Assembly: GCA_045644465.1 (NCBI GenBank)
Contig: JAZRGV010000062.1
Span: 27,591 to 91,590, forward strand
Source: HGM04593 sp045644465
GTDB taxonomy: Bacteria; Bacteroidota; Bacteroidia; Bacteroidales; Bacteroidaceae
Direction of reading: 5' to 3'
DNA length: 64,000 nt
Each line of letters opens with the position of its first letter. Position 1 is the stretch's first letter. A program made the translations under genes and the position numbers. The notes below the pieces were generated by a model. The model was not told the DNA's origin and did not search any database. It worked only from the letters and a program-made list of their open reading frames with translations. Below, piece after piece: positions 18,307-26,657 of the stretch.

Positions 18307-18348
18307 ATATGCCCCCTAAAAGTTAGACAAAACTTTTAGGGGGCATAT
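18307..18348. terminator. Perfect 18-bp-arm hairpin between convergent genes
   Basis: Arms of 18 bp (ATATGCCCCCTAAAAGTT and its complement) around the loop AGACAA. It lies between the FadL-type gene and the convergent DUF4421 gene, so it probably ends both transcripts. The left arm plus loop resembles an IS3-type end (see findings). Confidence 0.75.
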
Positions 18349-18369
18349 GTATGTTAAAAACATTGAAGT

Positions 18370-19443
18370 TTATTTCCTGCGCCAGAAGTTGAAACCTGCA
18401 TATATCTTTAAATATCCAAAGCCGTTAATGATGGAGAGCGAAGGATTGGAATATGAATATGTGTGTGATACAAACGATGCACCGGCATAGTATCTTCCGT
18501 TGTTATATACCAGTGCAAGGCGCGAAACAAGGTCGAAATTTATACTTGAAATAAATTCGGTGTTGCTGCTTGTTAATGATTTCAGAGAGGTGCTCTTGTA
18601 GCCTATGGCAGGCGATGATGAGATATTTGCAAGAAAATTTTTAGCAAAAACCCAGTTGTAGCTATAACCGAAGTTTATGCTTAGGTCCATATAGTCAATC
18701 TTCTTGAATTTAAGTTCGGGAAGCATCTGACTTTCAATCTTGGAGTCAATTGTTGTATGGTCGAACATAAACAGTTGTTCATTGTAACTTAATCCCAGGA
18801 TGAGCGAACCGGCACTCTTGCGCTGGTTTGTCGATTGGCTGTACGCTGCCGGGAACGAGAACTTCTTGCTGTTGAAGATGTAGAATACGTTTGCTCCCAC
18901 TTGAGATGTGCTTAGTCCATTAAACTCCTTGTTGTAGTTTGTCAGCGGTATGTCGTTTTCGTAGAATCCTTTAAGGCTGCGTATCTTGAAACCGTCGCTT
19001 CGCTTACGGTAGAAGAACTCAATTCCTGCCCTTGAACAGTAAAGGTTAAGATCCATGTCTATCTCGGGCTGCACATTGTTCAAAGCAAAGCTATATCCAA
19101 CAAAAATCCATCTCCAGCCGAAGCTTACTCCAAGCTTATTGTTCGATGATGGGCTTATAACAATGTTCTGCTCTTTGTTTTGTGCAGAGAAACGGTAATA
19201 TTCGTAGCCATAGGTGTATTGCGGCATCACCGACAGGTTGTATCTGTTTGGCTCGACATAGAATGTGTCTTGCTCCAATAGTCTTTCAATGAAATTTACG
19301 GTCCTATGGAATATGTTTTCTCTCTTTGTGGTGGGTATCTCTCTTTCTTGCAGGCTGTCGGCATCAAATGTCCCGGTTCCTTTTGATAGGGACGGTATGC
19401 AGAACAATAAAAGGAGAAGAATTATTCTCTTTTTCATTGTCAT
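18370..19443 (-). CDS. DUF4421-family putative outer-membrane protein
   Basis: About 357 residues with a signal peptide (IILLLLLFCIPSLSKG) and many aromatic, alternating strand-like segments (YTYGYEYYRF, FGWRWIFVGYSFAL, FGYSYNWVFAKN). It ends in the barrel-like GFNFWRRK. I recognise this as the DUF4421 family of Bacteroidota, of unknown function. The start is uncertain: ATGs at 19470, 19443 and 19437 are in frame. I use 19443, which leaves a compact signal peptide. It follows the oxidoreductase gene by 31 bp. Confidence 0.7.
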   Translation of the reverse strand: MTMKKRIILLLLLFCIPSLSKGTGTFDADSLQEREIPTTKRENIFHRTVNFIERLLEQDTFYVEPNRYNLSVMPQYTYGYEYYRFSAQNKEQNIVISPSSNNKLGVSFGWRWIFVGYSFALNNVQPEIDMDLNLYCSRAGIEFFYRKRSDGFKIRSLKGFYENDIPLTNYNKEFNGLSTSQVGANVFYIFNSKKFSFPAAYSQSTNQRKSAGSLILGLSYNEQLFMFDHTTIDSKIESQMLPELKFKKIDYMDLSINFGYSYNWVFAKNFLANISSSPAIGYKSTSLKSLTSSNTEFISSINFDLVSRLALVYNNGRYYAGASFVSHTYSYSNPSLSIINGFGYLKIYAGFNFWRRK

Positions 19444-19474
19444 TGATGTTTTAGCCCGTTCCCTCTTCATTGCA

Positions 19475-20446
19475 TTATAGGATTTTTCCCAAAACCTTGT
19501 CGAGAACCCAGTTTGTTGGTGTTGCACTTATGCTGTCGCATTTGCATGTGCCTTTGCCCTGCAGGTGTTCTACAATGTTCCTGATAAGCGGCAGTTGAAC
19601 GTACGGCGGGTTGGGTATGTTGAAATGCTTTGTACCTTCGGAGTTACGCAGTTCGATGGGTTCGAACGTGAATACCGAAAACTTGATGCTTCCCTTGCTG
19701 CCGAAAATTTCTATATGGTCCTCTTTTGACGACTCGTCCGAAACAAAGCACCATGAGCCCGAGCCTGGGATGCCCGAGTCGAACTTAAAGCACGCGCTCA
19801 CCGTGTCCTCGACCTTGTATAGCCCACCTCTGTTTGTGGCATATCCTTCGGCGTGCAGTATGCATCCGAACATATCCTGCAGCAGGTCTATCTGGTGTGG
19901 CGCAAGGTCATAGAAATATCCGCCGCCTGCAATGTCGGGCTGTACGCGCCAGGGCAGGTTATCGCGGTTGTAATCGAGATCGCGTGGAGGAACGGCAAAA
20001 CGTATCTGCACGTTAAGTACATTGCCTATCTGTGGTAACAGCTCTTTTACCTTAACAAAGTAGGGAAGGTAGCGTCTATAATATGCTACAAAGCAGGGTA
20101 CTCCGGTCTCGCGTGATATGCGGTTTATGCGTGTGCAGTCTTCGTAGCTTGCAGCAAGAGGTTTTTCTACATATACAGGTTTACCGGCTTTCATAGCCAT
20201 TATGGCATATGTGGCATGTGAAGAGGGCGGAGTGGCTATGTATATGGCATTCACCGCCGGGTCGTCTATGAGAGCCTGTGCGTCGGTGTACCAGTGCGAT
20301 ATGTTATGGCGTTTGGCATAGTCCCTTGTTCGCTCTTTGTCGCGTCCCATTACGGCAACAACTTCAGAACCTTTCACTAACGGAAAGGCCGGTCCGCTTT
20401 TTTTTTCGGTGGCTTCGCCGCAACCAATGAATCCCCATTTTATCAT
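19475..20446 (-). CDS. Gfo/Idh/MocA-family oxidoreductase
   Basis: An NAD(P)-dependent sugar or polyol dehydrogenase-type enzyme of 323 residues. The N-terminal Rossmann motif is GFIGCGEATE, and the family signature YVEKPLA is present with DLAPHQIDLLQDMFG in the C-terminal domain. The substrate cannot be assigned. The ATG at 20446 is chosen because the Rossmann strand begins right after it; the frame runs 14 codons further upstream into the porin gene. No signal peptide, so cytoplasmic. It lies 13 bp after a putative porin, which may supply its substrate. Confidence 0.88.
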   Translation of the reverse strand: MIKWGFIGCGEATEKKSGPAFPLVKGSEVVAVMGRDKERTRDYAKRHNISHWYTDAQALIDDPAVNAIYIATPPSSHATYAIMAMKAGKPVYVEKPLAASYEDCTRINRISRETGVPCFVAYYRRYLPYFVKVKELLPQIGNVLNVQIRFAVPPRDLDYNRDNLPWRVQPDIAGGGYFYDLAPHQIDLLQDMFGCILHAEGYATNRGGLYKVEDTVSACFKFDSGIPGSGSWCFVSDESSKEDHIEIFGSKGSIKFSVFTFEPIELRNSEGTKHFNIPNPPYVQLPLIRNIVEHLQGKGTCKCDSISATPTNWVLDKVLGKIL

Positions 20447-20459
20447 AGCGTCAATACTT

Positions 20460-22538
20460 TTAGTTAAAGAAATTCCATGAAATTCCAAAGCAGAATATTG
20501 CAGGGCTCATAGGGTAGTGTGGCGCAAGGAAATATTCCCTGTTGCCAAGCCCTGTGTTAACATGGTAATATTTTACATAGAAACGTGCCTGTTTCAGCAA
20601 AAAGTTGGCATACACTGTTGCCATTGGATAGTTACCTATGGCAATTTTGTTGGCCTGGTTCTGCTGTACATACTGGCCAAGTGCCGGTGAATAGTCGGGA
20701 GCATAATACTTTGTGAAATATCGTGCATCGGCTCCAATCTCGGTATGCAGCACCTTGGCTATCGTGAACTTCAGGAACATATTGGCATATGCGTTTATCA
20801 TAGGCAAAGGCAATATGTCGTTGTTGCTGCTGTGCTGGTATGTAACCTCTGTGTTCAGGTTGAATATTCCCAGTTTGAAATCCTGCTTGAGTGATGCCGA
20901 GAACACCTGTATGTTGGCGTTGTCCTGCTTTACCTTAAGTCTCCACAGATAGCGGCCTGCAGCACCTGAAGCCTTTGACTCGTTGGCAATGTATGTATAG
21001 TTTTTAATGTTCTCTATTCCGGCGCATAGCTTGGTTCTCCACGAAGGAATCTCAAATGTGCCCTCTATGCGTGTCTTGAACTCTTTGTTCAGGTCGTTGT
21101 CCCACCAGAAATGTTCGGAATGGTAGTGGCGGTAGTAGAACGATGGGCGGTTGTTCTTGATGAATGCGTTTGCTTTCAACAGCATGTCGCGTTTCCATAG
21201 CTTGAAGTTGAACTGTACCCCGCCGTCGATAGAGAATGTACCCAGTTCCTCACCTATAAGTGATGTTATACCGTTGACATTGTATCTAAAGTGCTTGCCT
21301 CTTGTGCTTGATATAGAACCACCGACCGACAGGATATGTTCGTTGTAGTTCTTTATGAACTCCTTGCCTTTTGCTGTGGTGTCGGGTAGAGTATATCTGT
21401 CGTATGTGTATTCTGCAAAGGCTGTGATGTCGGCGAATGCGTATCTGCTGAATCCCTCGCATAGCGACAGTGCAAGGCGGTTTCTGACCTTTAGGCTTGT
21501 CGTCAGATTTGTTGAATCGTATGGCAGGAAGCTGTCGGCATAGTAGTTCGCCATTTTCATGTGGTTAATGAACTCATGTTCATGGTGTTCCACATCGGCA
21601 ACGTGTGTTATTCGTGCCACGCGTACAAATTCGGTTTCTGTAGAATCTTTTACAACGCCATTGCTGTCGGCAACCAACTTGTCGCGGTAGAATCCCATGT
21701 TGTAGCCATGTGTGAAAAAGACATCGTATATGCCGTTTCTGTTCCACGCTGCGTATAGGTTCACCGGGATATCGTTTGAAGTGAAGTTGCTGTTCATGCC
21801 GTCGGTCTCTTCGGGGCGTGTGATATATCGGTCGTCGGTTATACCGCCGTTCTCGGCCTGTTTCATGCGATAGTGCGATGCAAGCAGGTTGTAGTCGTAG
21901 TGGTCGTTCTTGAAGAACGAGAAGAGTGAGAAGTTTACGAGTGATGTAGCTTGCTTGTCATAACGTCCTCGTGCATACAGATAATCGAACAGAAAGCCGA
22001 TGCCAAAGTGCTTGCCTGCGTTTGTAGAGAAATAGGCTCTTACACGGTCGTCGCCTGTTTGTCGGTTGCCCGACGAGTGGTAGCTCAGGTTAGTGTAGGG
22101 CGATTTGGTGTCAACGAAGAAGAACTCATTGGGACGCTTGTAGAAGTAATCGTATGGTTGCAGAAAATCGAACTTAGTTGTCGTGGGGCGGTTGAAGAAT
22201 ATTCGGCTCTGCCGGGGGGTACCCATATTGCCAAGGAAATTGTACTCCCCGTTCATACCCTCGGTAAGGTGCCAGTTCTGGAACATGAACTGCAGTGTGT
22301 CGGCATTCACGGGAATTATGTTGCCGTTGAATTCATCGACATGCCACTGCCGTATATCCATCGGCACTTTCAGGTGGCTTTTTGTAGAGTCGGTAGGGTT
22401 GTTTCTGAATGGGCTGAATATCTCACCGTTGCCAAGGCCTGCTCCACTGCTCTCCTCGTGCTGATGCTGTTCAAACACCTGTCCCATAAATGTGACAGGT
22501 ATCAAACAAAAGAGCAGTGTAACAATTCTTTTAATCAT
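20460..22538 (-). CDS. Putative porin (large Bacteroidota family)
   Basis: 692 residues with a signal peptide (IVTLLFCLIPVTFMGQ) and a long barrel-like remainder rich in Tyr, Phe and Asn. It ends in MSPAIFCFGISWNFFN, a terminal aromatic strand. It matches the family annotated putative porin in Bacteroides and Prevotella (landmarks FDFLQPYDYFYKRPNEFFF, YTNLSYHSSGNRQTGD). The gene is the third of a minus-strand run: DUF4468, the 54-residue membrane protein, then this one. Confidence 0.8.
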   Translation of the reverse strand: MIKRIVTLLFCLIPVTFMGQVFEQHQHEESSGAGLGNGEIFSPFRNNPTDSTKSHLKVPMDIRQWHVDEFNGNIIPVNADTLQFMFQNWHLTEGMNGEYNFLGNMGTPRQSRIFFNRPTTTKFDFLQPYDYFYKRPNEFFFVDTKSPYTNLSYHSSGNRQTGDDRVRAYFSTNAGKHFGIGFLFDYLYARGRYDKQATSLVNFSLFSFFKNDHYDYNLLASHYRMKQAENGGITDDRYITRPEETDGMNSNFTSNDIPVNLYAAWNRNGIYDVFFTHGYNMGFYRDKLVADSNGVVKDSTETEFVRVARITHVADVEHHEHEFINHMKMANYYADSFLPYDSTNLTTSLKVRNRLALSLCEGFSRYAFADITAFAEYTYDRYTLPDTTAKGKEFIKNYNEHILSVGGSISSTRGKHFRYNVNGITSLIGEELGTFSIDGGVQFNFKLWKRDMLLKANAFIKNNRPSFYYRHYHSEHFWWDNDLNKEFKTRIEGTFEIPSWRTKLCAGIENIKNYTYIANESKASGAAGRYLWRLKVKQDNANIQVFSASLKQDFKLGIFNLNTEVTYQHSSNNDILPLPMINAYANMFLKFTIAKVLHTEIGADARYFTKYYAPDYSPALGQYVQQNQANKIAIGNYPMATVYANFLLKQARFYVKYYHVNTGLGNREYFLAPHYPMSPAIFCFGISWNFFN

Positions 22539-22552
22539 TGACGTATGGCACC

Positions 22553-22717
22553 TTAATTTACAAAGCGTAGAATGAATTCAAAGACCTTGAATGTTAAAGC
22601 AGCAATGCCTACATAGAAGAAACTCTTGATGTCGGCAACATACATTATGATTGTTGCCGCTGTTGATGCAAGGAACAGTGTATTCAGTATGAATCTTATT
22701 TTATCAATGGTTCTCAT
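22553..22717 (-). CDS. Small membrane protein, 54 residues
   Basis: A short frame starting MRTIDKIRFILNTLFLAST and ending FEFILRFVN. It has two hydrophobic segments (about residues 8-26 and 32-50), a basic start and a short loop, which suggests a two-span inner-membrane hairpin. Its ATG overlaps the stop of the DUF4468 gene as ATGA, and the porin starts 14 bp downstream of its stop, so it is very likely translated. I do not recognise a family. Confidence 0.65.
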   Translation of the reverse strand: MRTIDKIRFILNTLFLASTAATIIMYVADIKSFFYVGIAALTFKVFEFILRFVN

Positions 22718-23301
22718 TTTCTGTTAAGTCTGTTTGTGAGGTCGTTGATCAAAAAATCTTTTAGTTCAATAGTCTTGTTGCGGAATTTACCTTCAAATTT
22801 CTTTAGCTTGCCCTTTTTGTTTATTGCATTTTCGTCGGTTATCCACTCTTCGGCAATCATCTTTAAACCGCCATTCTCGTCTTCGTCGTCATACCAGTAT
22901 GTTATGCGCGACATGTTGAATGTGCAGCTGCCGTCGTTGGCTGTGAGTGTTAGATAGTAATATATTCTCGCTCGCTCAAGCACCAATGGTTTGTTCTTGA
23001 AAACGATATACTCTTCGCCTTTGAGTATTGCTGTGTATGGGTTGCCACTGTTTATATGTTTTGCCGAAATAATTGTTGGCTTTACAAAACGTTCCTTCAG
23101 CCACGCGTCGATGACACTCTTTACCTGCTCGGCGGTGTAACCCTGTGCATGAATTGTCTCTTCGAATGTAACCTTACCGTTCTTGACAGGTATGGCTTGT
23201 ATGTTGTTTACTTCGATGTTTTTACCGGCAGTCTCGGTTAACTGGGCCTGTGCCGAAAATATTGTAAACACAATAAGTGCGAGTGTGGAAAACTTTTTCA
23301 T
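22714..23301 (-). CDS. DUF4468-type exported protein
   Basis: 195 residues with a signal peptide ending in FSAQAQ. The mature part has an alpha-beta pattern with YTAEQVKSVIDAWLKERFV, ARIYYYLTLTANDG and a charged C-terminus. I recognise the DUF4468 family with TBP-like fold seen in Bacteroidota; function is unknown. It opens the operon with the small membrane protein and the putative porin. A possible -7 box, TATCTTCG on the minus strand, lies at 23335-23342. Confidence 0.75.
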   Translation of the reverse strand: MKKFSTLALIVFTIFSAQAQLTETAGKNIEVNNIQAIPVKNGKVTFEETIHAQGYTAEQVKSVIDAWLKERFVKPTIISAKHINSGNPYTAILKGEEYIVFKNKPLVLERARIYYYLTLTANDGSCTFNMSRITYWYDDEDENGGLKMIAEEWITDENAINKKGKLKKFEGKFRNKTIELKDFLINDLTNRLNRK

Positions 23302-23495
23302 ATATACAGATAATAATTTACATAAATTATTCTGCGAAGATAATATAAATAAAATGAAAATAAAGGTATTTTTCTCGTCAATTATATCCTTTAACTATTG
23401 TGTTGCTAAAATAAGGCTATCGATAGTTATAAAAATGCATCGACATAGAAAGAGTTTACTCGCATAGTTACACTCGATGGTGAAAATGTGACGGT

Positions 23496-23680
23496 TTATA
23501 CCGAAGGTGGTGACGACCTCGACCATCTCACCTGCACTCGGGTGAGCGTCTTGGTATTCTCCTTGTAGCCTTGGGCTACCATGGCCTCCCACATGCCGCG
23601 TGTGAGGTGCATCTCGTCGCGGAAGTGGCGCAGGCATACACCTTCATCGACTACACCCGGAAGTAGGAACGCCCTCTTCA
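23496..23680 (-). pseudogene. Orphan coding-like fragment, no start
   Basis: An open minus-strand stretch reading like real protein (HFRDEMHLTRGMWEAMVAQG, then YKENTKTLTRVQ) and ending at a stop at 23496. There is no credible start codon or upstream gene. Base use is noticeably richer in G and C than the neighbourhood. I do not recognise the parent family. It looks like a remnant of a transferred gene. Confidence 0.35.
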
Positions 23681-23690
23681 GGAACAGGAA

Positions 23691-23730
23691 AAGAGAAATG
23701 CGGACCCACCCACGTGAATCCGCATCTCTT
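23691..23730 (-). terminator. Terminator of the BspA-like gene
   Basis: Arms AAGAGAAATGCGGA and TCCGCATCTCTT with one bulge, 20 bp beyond the stop of the minus-strand gene ending at 23750. Confidence 0.7.
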
Positions 23731-23749
23731 CTTTTTGCACATTACCTTA

Positions 23750-25204
23750 TCACTTAATCACAACTTTATGGCCGTTCACGATGTAGATGCCCTTCTCGGC
23801 CTTCTCTACGCGGCGACCCATGAGATCGTAGACAACTGTTGAGCCTTGAGCCTCGACCTGTTCGATGCCAGTGGTGGCTTCCCCTGCTTGCACAGTTACT
23901 ACGCAAGTAGCTTCTTTGCCACTGGCGGTAGCGGTGATGGTGGCAGTACCTTCGGCTACTGCTGTAACGACACCATTCTCATCTACGGTAGCCACTTCGG
24001 CATTTGATGTGCTCCATGCAACAGTCTTGTCGGTAGCATCATCAGGAGCTACAGTAGCGGTGAGTGCAAGCGTTTCACCTTCGGTGAGGGTGGCTGTGGT
24101 TTGGTCAAGTGTAATACCTGTTACAGTCACCTCGGGCATTGCCTGAATGTTGGTAAAGTCCATCCATATTTCCGCTGCCTGATAGGCCTCTACTGCGCTT
24201 GCGGGCACATACACGGGAATAGACTTGTTCACAAAAACGAATGTATTGCTACCACCACAAGTAGGAGGAGTAGTCGCCTTGCAAGTAATAGAAGTAAGTT
24301 TTGCACAACCATTAAAAGCATTATTTTCAATACTTTCCACACTTGTAGGAAGAGTGAGAGTTTCAAGATTGCCACAATCTCTGAAAGCATACTGCCCAAC
24401 ACCCGTCACTCCTTCAGAAAGAATCACAGAAGTAATACCATTTAGCTCATAAAAAGCGTAATCTTTTACGGCTGTCACTGTACCGGGGATAGTGAGTTCT
24501 GTTACAAGAGTGCCATTCAAATAAAGGTTAGTAGCATATTGAAGTGGGGTATCGTCCCTAAAACCTACAGAGATATTACACCAAGCCTCTACGCTACTGA
24601 TATAAACATCTGTAAGCGACTCACAAAATTTGAAAGCACCGCTTCCAAAACTTGTCACACTCGCAGGAATTGTGATAGAGGCAAGAATATCGCAACCGTA
24701 GAATGTTTGGTCTCCAATACTTGTTATGCCCTCGGGGATAACGATAGAGGTAAGGGCACAATCACGAAAGGCATAAGCTCCGATACTTTCCATACTTTCC
24801 GGAAGGGTGACAGATGCGAGCTTTGTACATCCATTGAAAGCAGATGTACCAATACTTGATACATTTTCAGGAACGGAAATGGCAGTAAGCTCGCCACTTT
24901 GATAAAAAGCATAATTACCAATGCTTGTCAAGCTGTTGGGGAGGTTTACAGCATTAAGTTCACTACATTCACGGAAAGCATTCTGTCCAATACTCGTCAC
25001 GCTATACTCCACCTCATCCATTGTTACAGTAGGAGGGATTGTGACTTCACCTGTATACTTTGTGGTTCCGTCAGGATTGCGTGTTACCTCGGCTTGACCA
25101 GTTCCTGCGGTCAGTACATACCAGATACCCTCAATCTCTACTGTCTGTGCACTTGCCAACAGGGGCAACAATGCAGTAAAAATAAATAGTAAATGTTTTT
25201 TCAT
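23750..25204 (-). CDS. BspA-like leucine-rich repeat surface protein with Big_2 domain
   Basis: 484 residues. A signal peptide (1-20) is followed by LRR_5/BspA-type repeats over about 64-310, each containing pieces such as SIGxxAFxxC and LTSIxIPxxV. A Big_2 immunoglobulin-like domain covers about 360-437 (VTGITLDQTTATLTEGETLA, TVAWSTSNAEVATVDENG). The tail YDLMGRRVEKAEKGIYIVNG and the final KVVIK resemble C-terminal sorting tails. BspA proteins bind matrix proteins or other bacteria in some oral species; that role here is inference. It appears to be a single-gene unit. Confidence 0.85.
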   Translation of the reverse strand: MKKHLLFIFTALLPLLASAQTVEIEGIWYVLTAGTGQAEVTRNPDGTTKYTGEVTIPPTVTMDEVEYSVTSIGQNAFRECSELNAVNLPNSLTSIGNYAFYQSGELTAISVPENVSSIGTSAFNGCTKLASVTLPESMESIGAYAFRDCALTSIVIPEGITSIGDQTFYGCDILASITIPASVTSFGSGAFKFCESLTDVYISSVEAWCNISVGFRDDTPLQYATNLYLNGTLVTELTIPGTVTAVKDYAFYELNGITSVILSEGVTGVGQYAFRDCGNLETLTLPTSVESIENNAFNGCAKLTSITCKATTPPTCGGSNTFVFVNKSIPVYVPASAVEAYQAAEIWMDFTNIQAMPEVTVTGITLDQTTATLTEGETLALTATVAPDDATDKTVAWSTSNAEVATVDENGVVTAVAEGTATITATASGKEATCVVTVQAGEATTGIEQVEAQGSTVVYDLMGRRVEKAEKGIYIVNGHKVVIK

Positions 25205-25283
25205 ACTCTCTAATTTTTTGTTGTTAGTAATATGTTTGTTTTCTCTGTTTTTTATCGTTTTGAAAGTCGGAGAAATGATTCTG

Positions 25284-25312
25284 CAAGACTAAACTAAAGA
25301 ACTATCACCAAA
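25284..25312 (-). promoter_or_regulatory. Candidate promoter of the BspA-like gene
   Basis: On the minus strand TTTG (25309-25312), a 17-bp spacer, then TAGTCTTG (25284-25291), about 80 bp before the start. The -7 deviates by one base. An alternative -7, TATATTTG, lies at 25346-25353. Confidence 0.35.
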
Positions 25313-25566
25313 CTCCCCACATCTGTAGCTTCCATTCCCACGTTTCAAATATATAAATAACTTTCTACCCCCCCCATTATTAACATACTTTAACTTTCCT
25401 TTACCGTAATTATGTGCCGAAAGAGGCGAAATCGGGAGAAATGGTACAGTTTTGCAAGGGAATCGAGCCATTTCACGCTGTTTCGGGCAGGTGAGTTTTC
25501 ATAAAACGAGATTACAGGATGAGAGAAGAGGCAGGAGGCATCCCGCCCCACGCATCAAGAGTGACA

Positions 25567-25740
25567 TGTACTAAATAAGTTGACACAACAAAAAAAGTTA
25601 TGTCACGAACAATTAGTACTTCTCTTCGTCTGGAGATTGTGGGCGTTTACTACCACAGTAACATGAAAAAGTCGGATATTTGTAAGAAATATGGGATATC
25701 GCTTGCCACCTTGTACCGCATTCGTCACAACACGATATGA
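25567..25740 (+). mobile_element. IS3-type insertion sequence remnant
   Basis: Begins with TGTACTAAATAAGTTGACAC, which looks like an IS terminal repeat. It is followed by the start of an orfA-like frame (25600-25740) and then nothing recognisable as the rest of a transposase. The right end is undefined. Confidence 0.5.
25600..25740 (+). pseudogene. Truncated transposase orfA (helix-turn-helix start)
   Basis: 46 residues: MSRTISTSLRLEIVGVYYHS, then MKKSDICKKYGISLATLYRI, a helix-turn-helix as at the start of IS3-family OrfA proteins. It stops at TGA well short of the usual length of about 90-100, and no OrfB follows, so it is inactive. Confidence 0.5.
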
Positions 25741-25790
25741 TAGTGTTATAAATATATAATTAAAGGTGTCTAAACCTATATATAACTATA

Positions 25791-25922
25791 ATGTCTTGTT
25801 GTATCATCATAGATGAAACGACTATCGAAAAAGGTAATGCAATTCTTGAGATTGGGTTTTCAAAAGGCCCTATTGCTATAGTAAAAATTGGCGAAAAGAG
25901 TGTAGAGATAAAAGTTGATTAA
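25791..25922 (+). CDS. Possible 43-residue protein
   Basis: ATG to TAA frame with content beginning MSCCIIIDETTIEKGNAILE and ending KIGEKSVEIKVD. It is followed 14 bp later by a good terminator, which argues that something is transcribed to this point. No family, signal peptide or membrane segment is recognisable, and no convincing promoter is visible. It could be a remnant of a longer protein. Confidence 0.35.
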   Translation: MSCCIIIDETTIEKGNAILEIGFSKGPIAIVKIGEKSVEIKVD

Positions 25923-25936
25923 ACATAAACAGACTT

Positions 25937-25976
25937 AAATCTGCACCATTTCATTCGAAGCGGTGCAGATTTTTTT
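25937..25976 (+). terminator. Rho-independent terminator
   Basis: Perfect 11-bp arms AAATCTGCACC / GGTGCAGATTT, 14-nt loop, then a T tract. Confidence 0.85.
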
Positions 25977-26007
25977 ATTATGTGGCATAAAATAGGTGAA
26001 AATGAAT

Positions 26008-26015
26008 TAACTTTG
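26008..26015 (+). promoter_or_regulatory. -7 box of the PASTA-rluD unit
   Basis: TAACTTTG matches TAnnTTTG exactly, 18 bp before the ATG at 26034, giving a very short leader. It rules out the longer frame starting at 25980. Confidence 0.5.
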
Positions 26016-26033
26016 CCACATAAGCGATATAAT

Positions 26034-26654
26034 ATGAAAAAAGCCGGTTCACAAAAGAAAAATAGTAAGAAGAGCAAGAAAAGAACATTGAAGGTGGTGG
26101 TTATAAATCTGCTTGCCATGTTGGCTGTGGTGGTGATTGTTCCAACGATTGTTCTTGCTTGGCTCGACAGTTATACCAACCATGGCGAGGCTTGCCGTGT
26201 GCCCGATATTTGTGGCATGCAACTCGATGAAGCAAAGGAGTTGTTGCGTAGCCAAAACCTCGACCTTGAAATTGTTGATTACAAATATAAGAAAGGGGCT
26301 GCAGAGAATGAGGTGGTAGAGCAACGTCCTGTGGCAAATGCTCTTGTTAAGGAGGGACGCAAGATTATGCTTGTGATGAATTCTCTTAACAAACCAATGG
26401 TTACGTTGCCGAGCGTTACTGATAACTGCTCGCTGCGCGAAGCCGAGGCACGCCTGAAGGCATCGGGCTTTGTTGTTTCGGGTATCCTGCAGCAGGATGG
26501 CGAAAAGGACTGGGTATATTCGGTACTATGTAATGGTAAGGAACTCTATAATGGCGAGAGTGTTGCTCGTGGCTCGAACCTTGTTCTTGTTGTGGGTAAC
26601 GGCAACAGGCCTGCGCGTAAGGAGTCGGTAATTGACGAGGATTATTTTGAATAA
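26034..26654 (+). CDS. PASTA-domain membrane protein
   Basis: About 206 residues. A lysine-rich cytoplasmic start (KKAGSQKKNSKKSKKR) precedes one membrane segment (VVVINLLAMLAVVVIVPTIV), then two or three PASTA repeats outside (VPDICGMQLDEAKELLRSQN, VTLPSVTDNCSLREAEARLK). PASTA domains bind muropeptides or cell-wall precursors in kinases and penicillin-binding proteins; here there is no enzymatic domain. The rluD gene starts 3 bp after the stop, so they form one unit. Confidence 0.85.
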   Translation: MKKAGSQKKNSKKSKKRTLKVVVINLLAMLAVVVIVPTIVLAWLDSYTNHGEACRVPDICGMQLDEAKELLRSQNLDLEIVDYKYKKGAAENEVVEQRPVANALVKEGRKIMLVMNSLNKPMVTLPSVTDNCSLREAEARLKASGFVVSGILQQDGEKDWVYSVLCNGKELYNGESVARGSNLVLVVGNGNRPARKESVIDEDYFE

Positions 26655-26657
26655 CCG

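Noticed and set aside
21951..22541. 196-codon plus-strand ORF
   Set aside because: Antisense to the start of the putative porin, including its signal peptide.
25289..25471. 60-codon minus-strand ORF upstream of the BspA-like gene
   Set aside because: Overlaps candidate promoter elements and the poly-G tract; composition is unlike protein.
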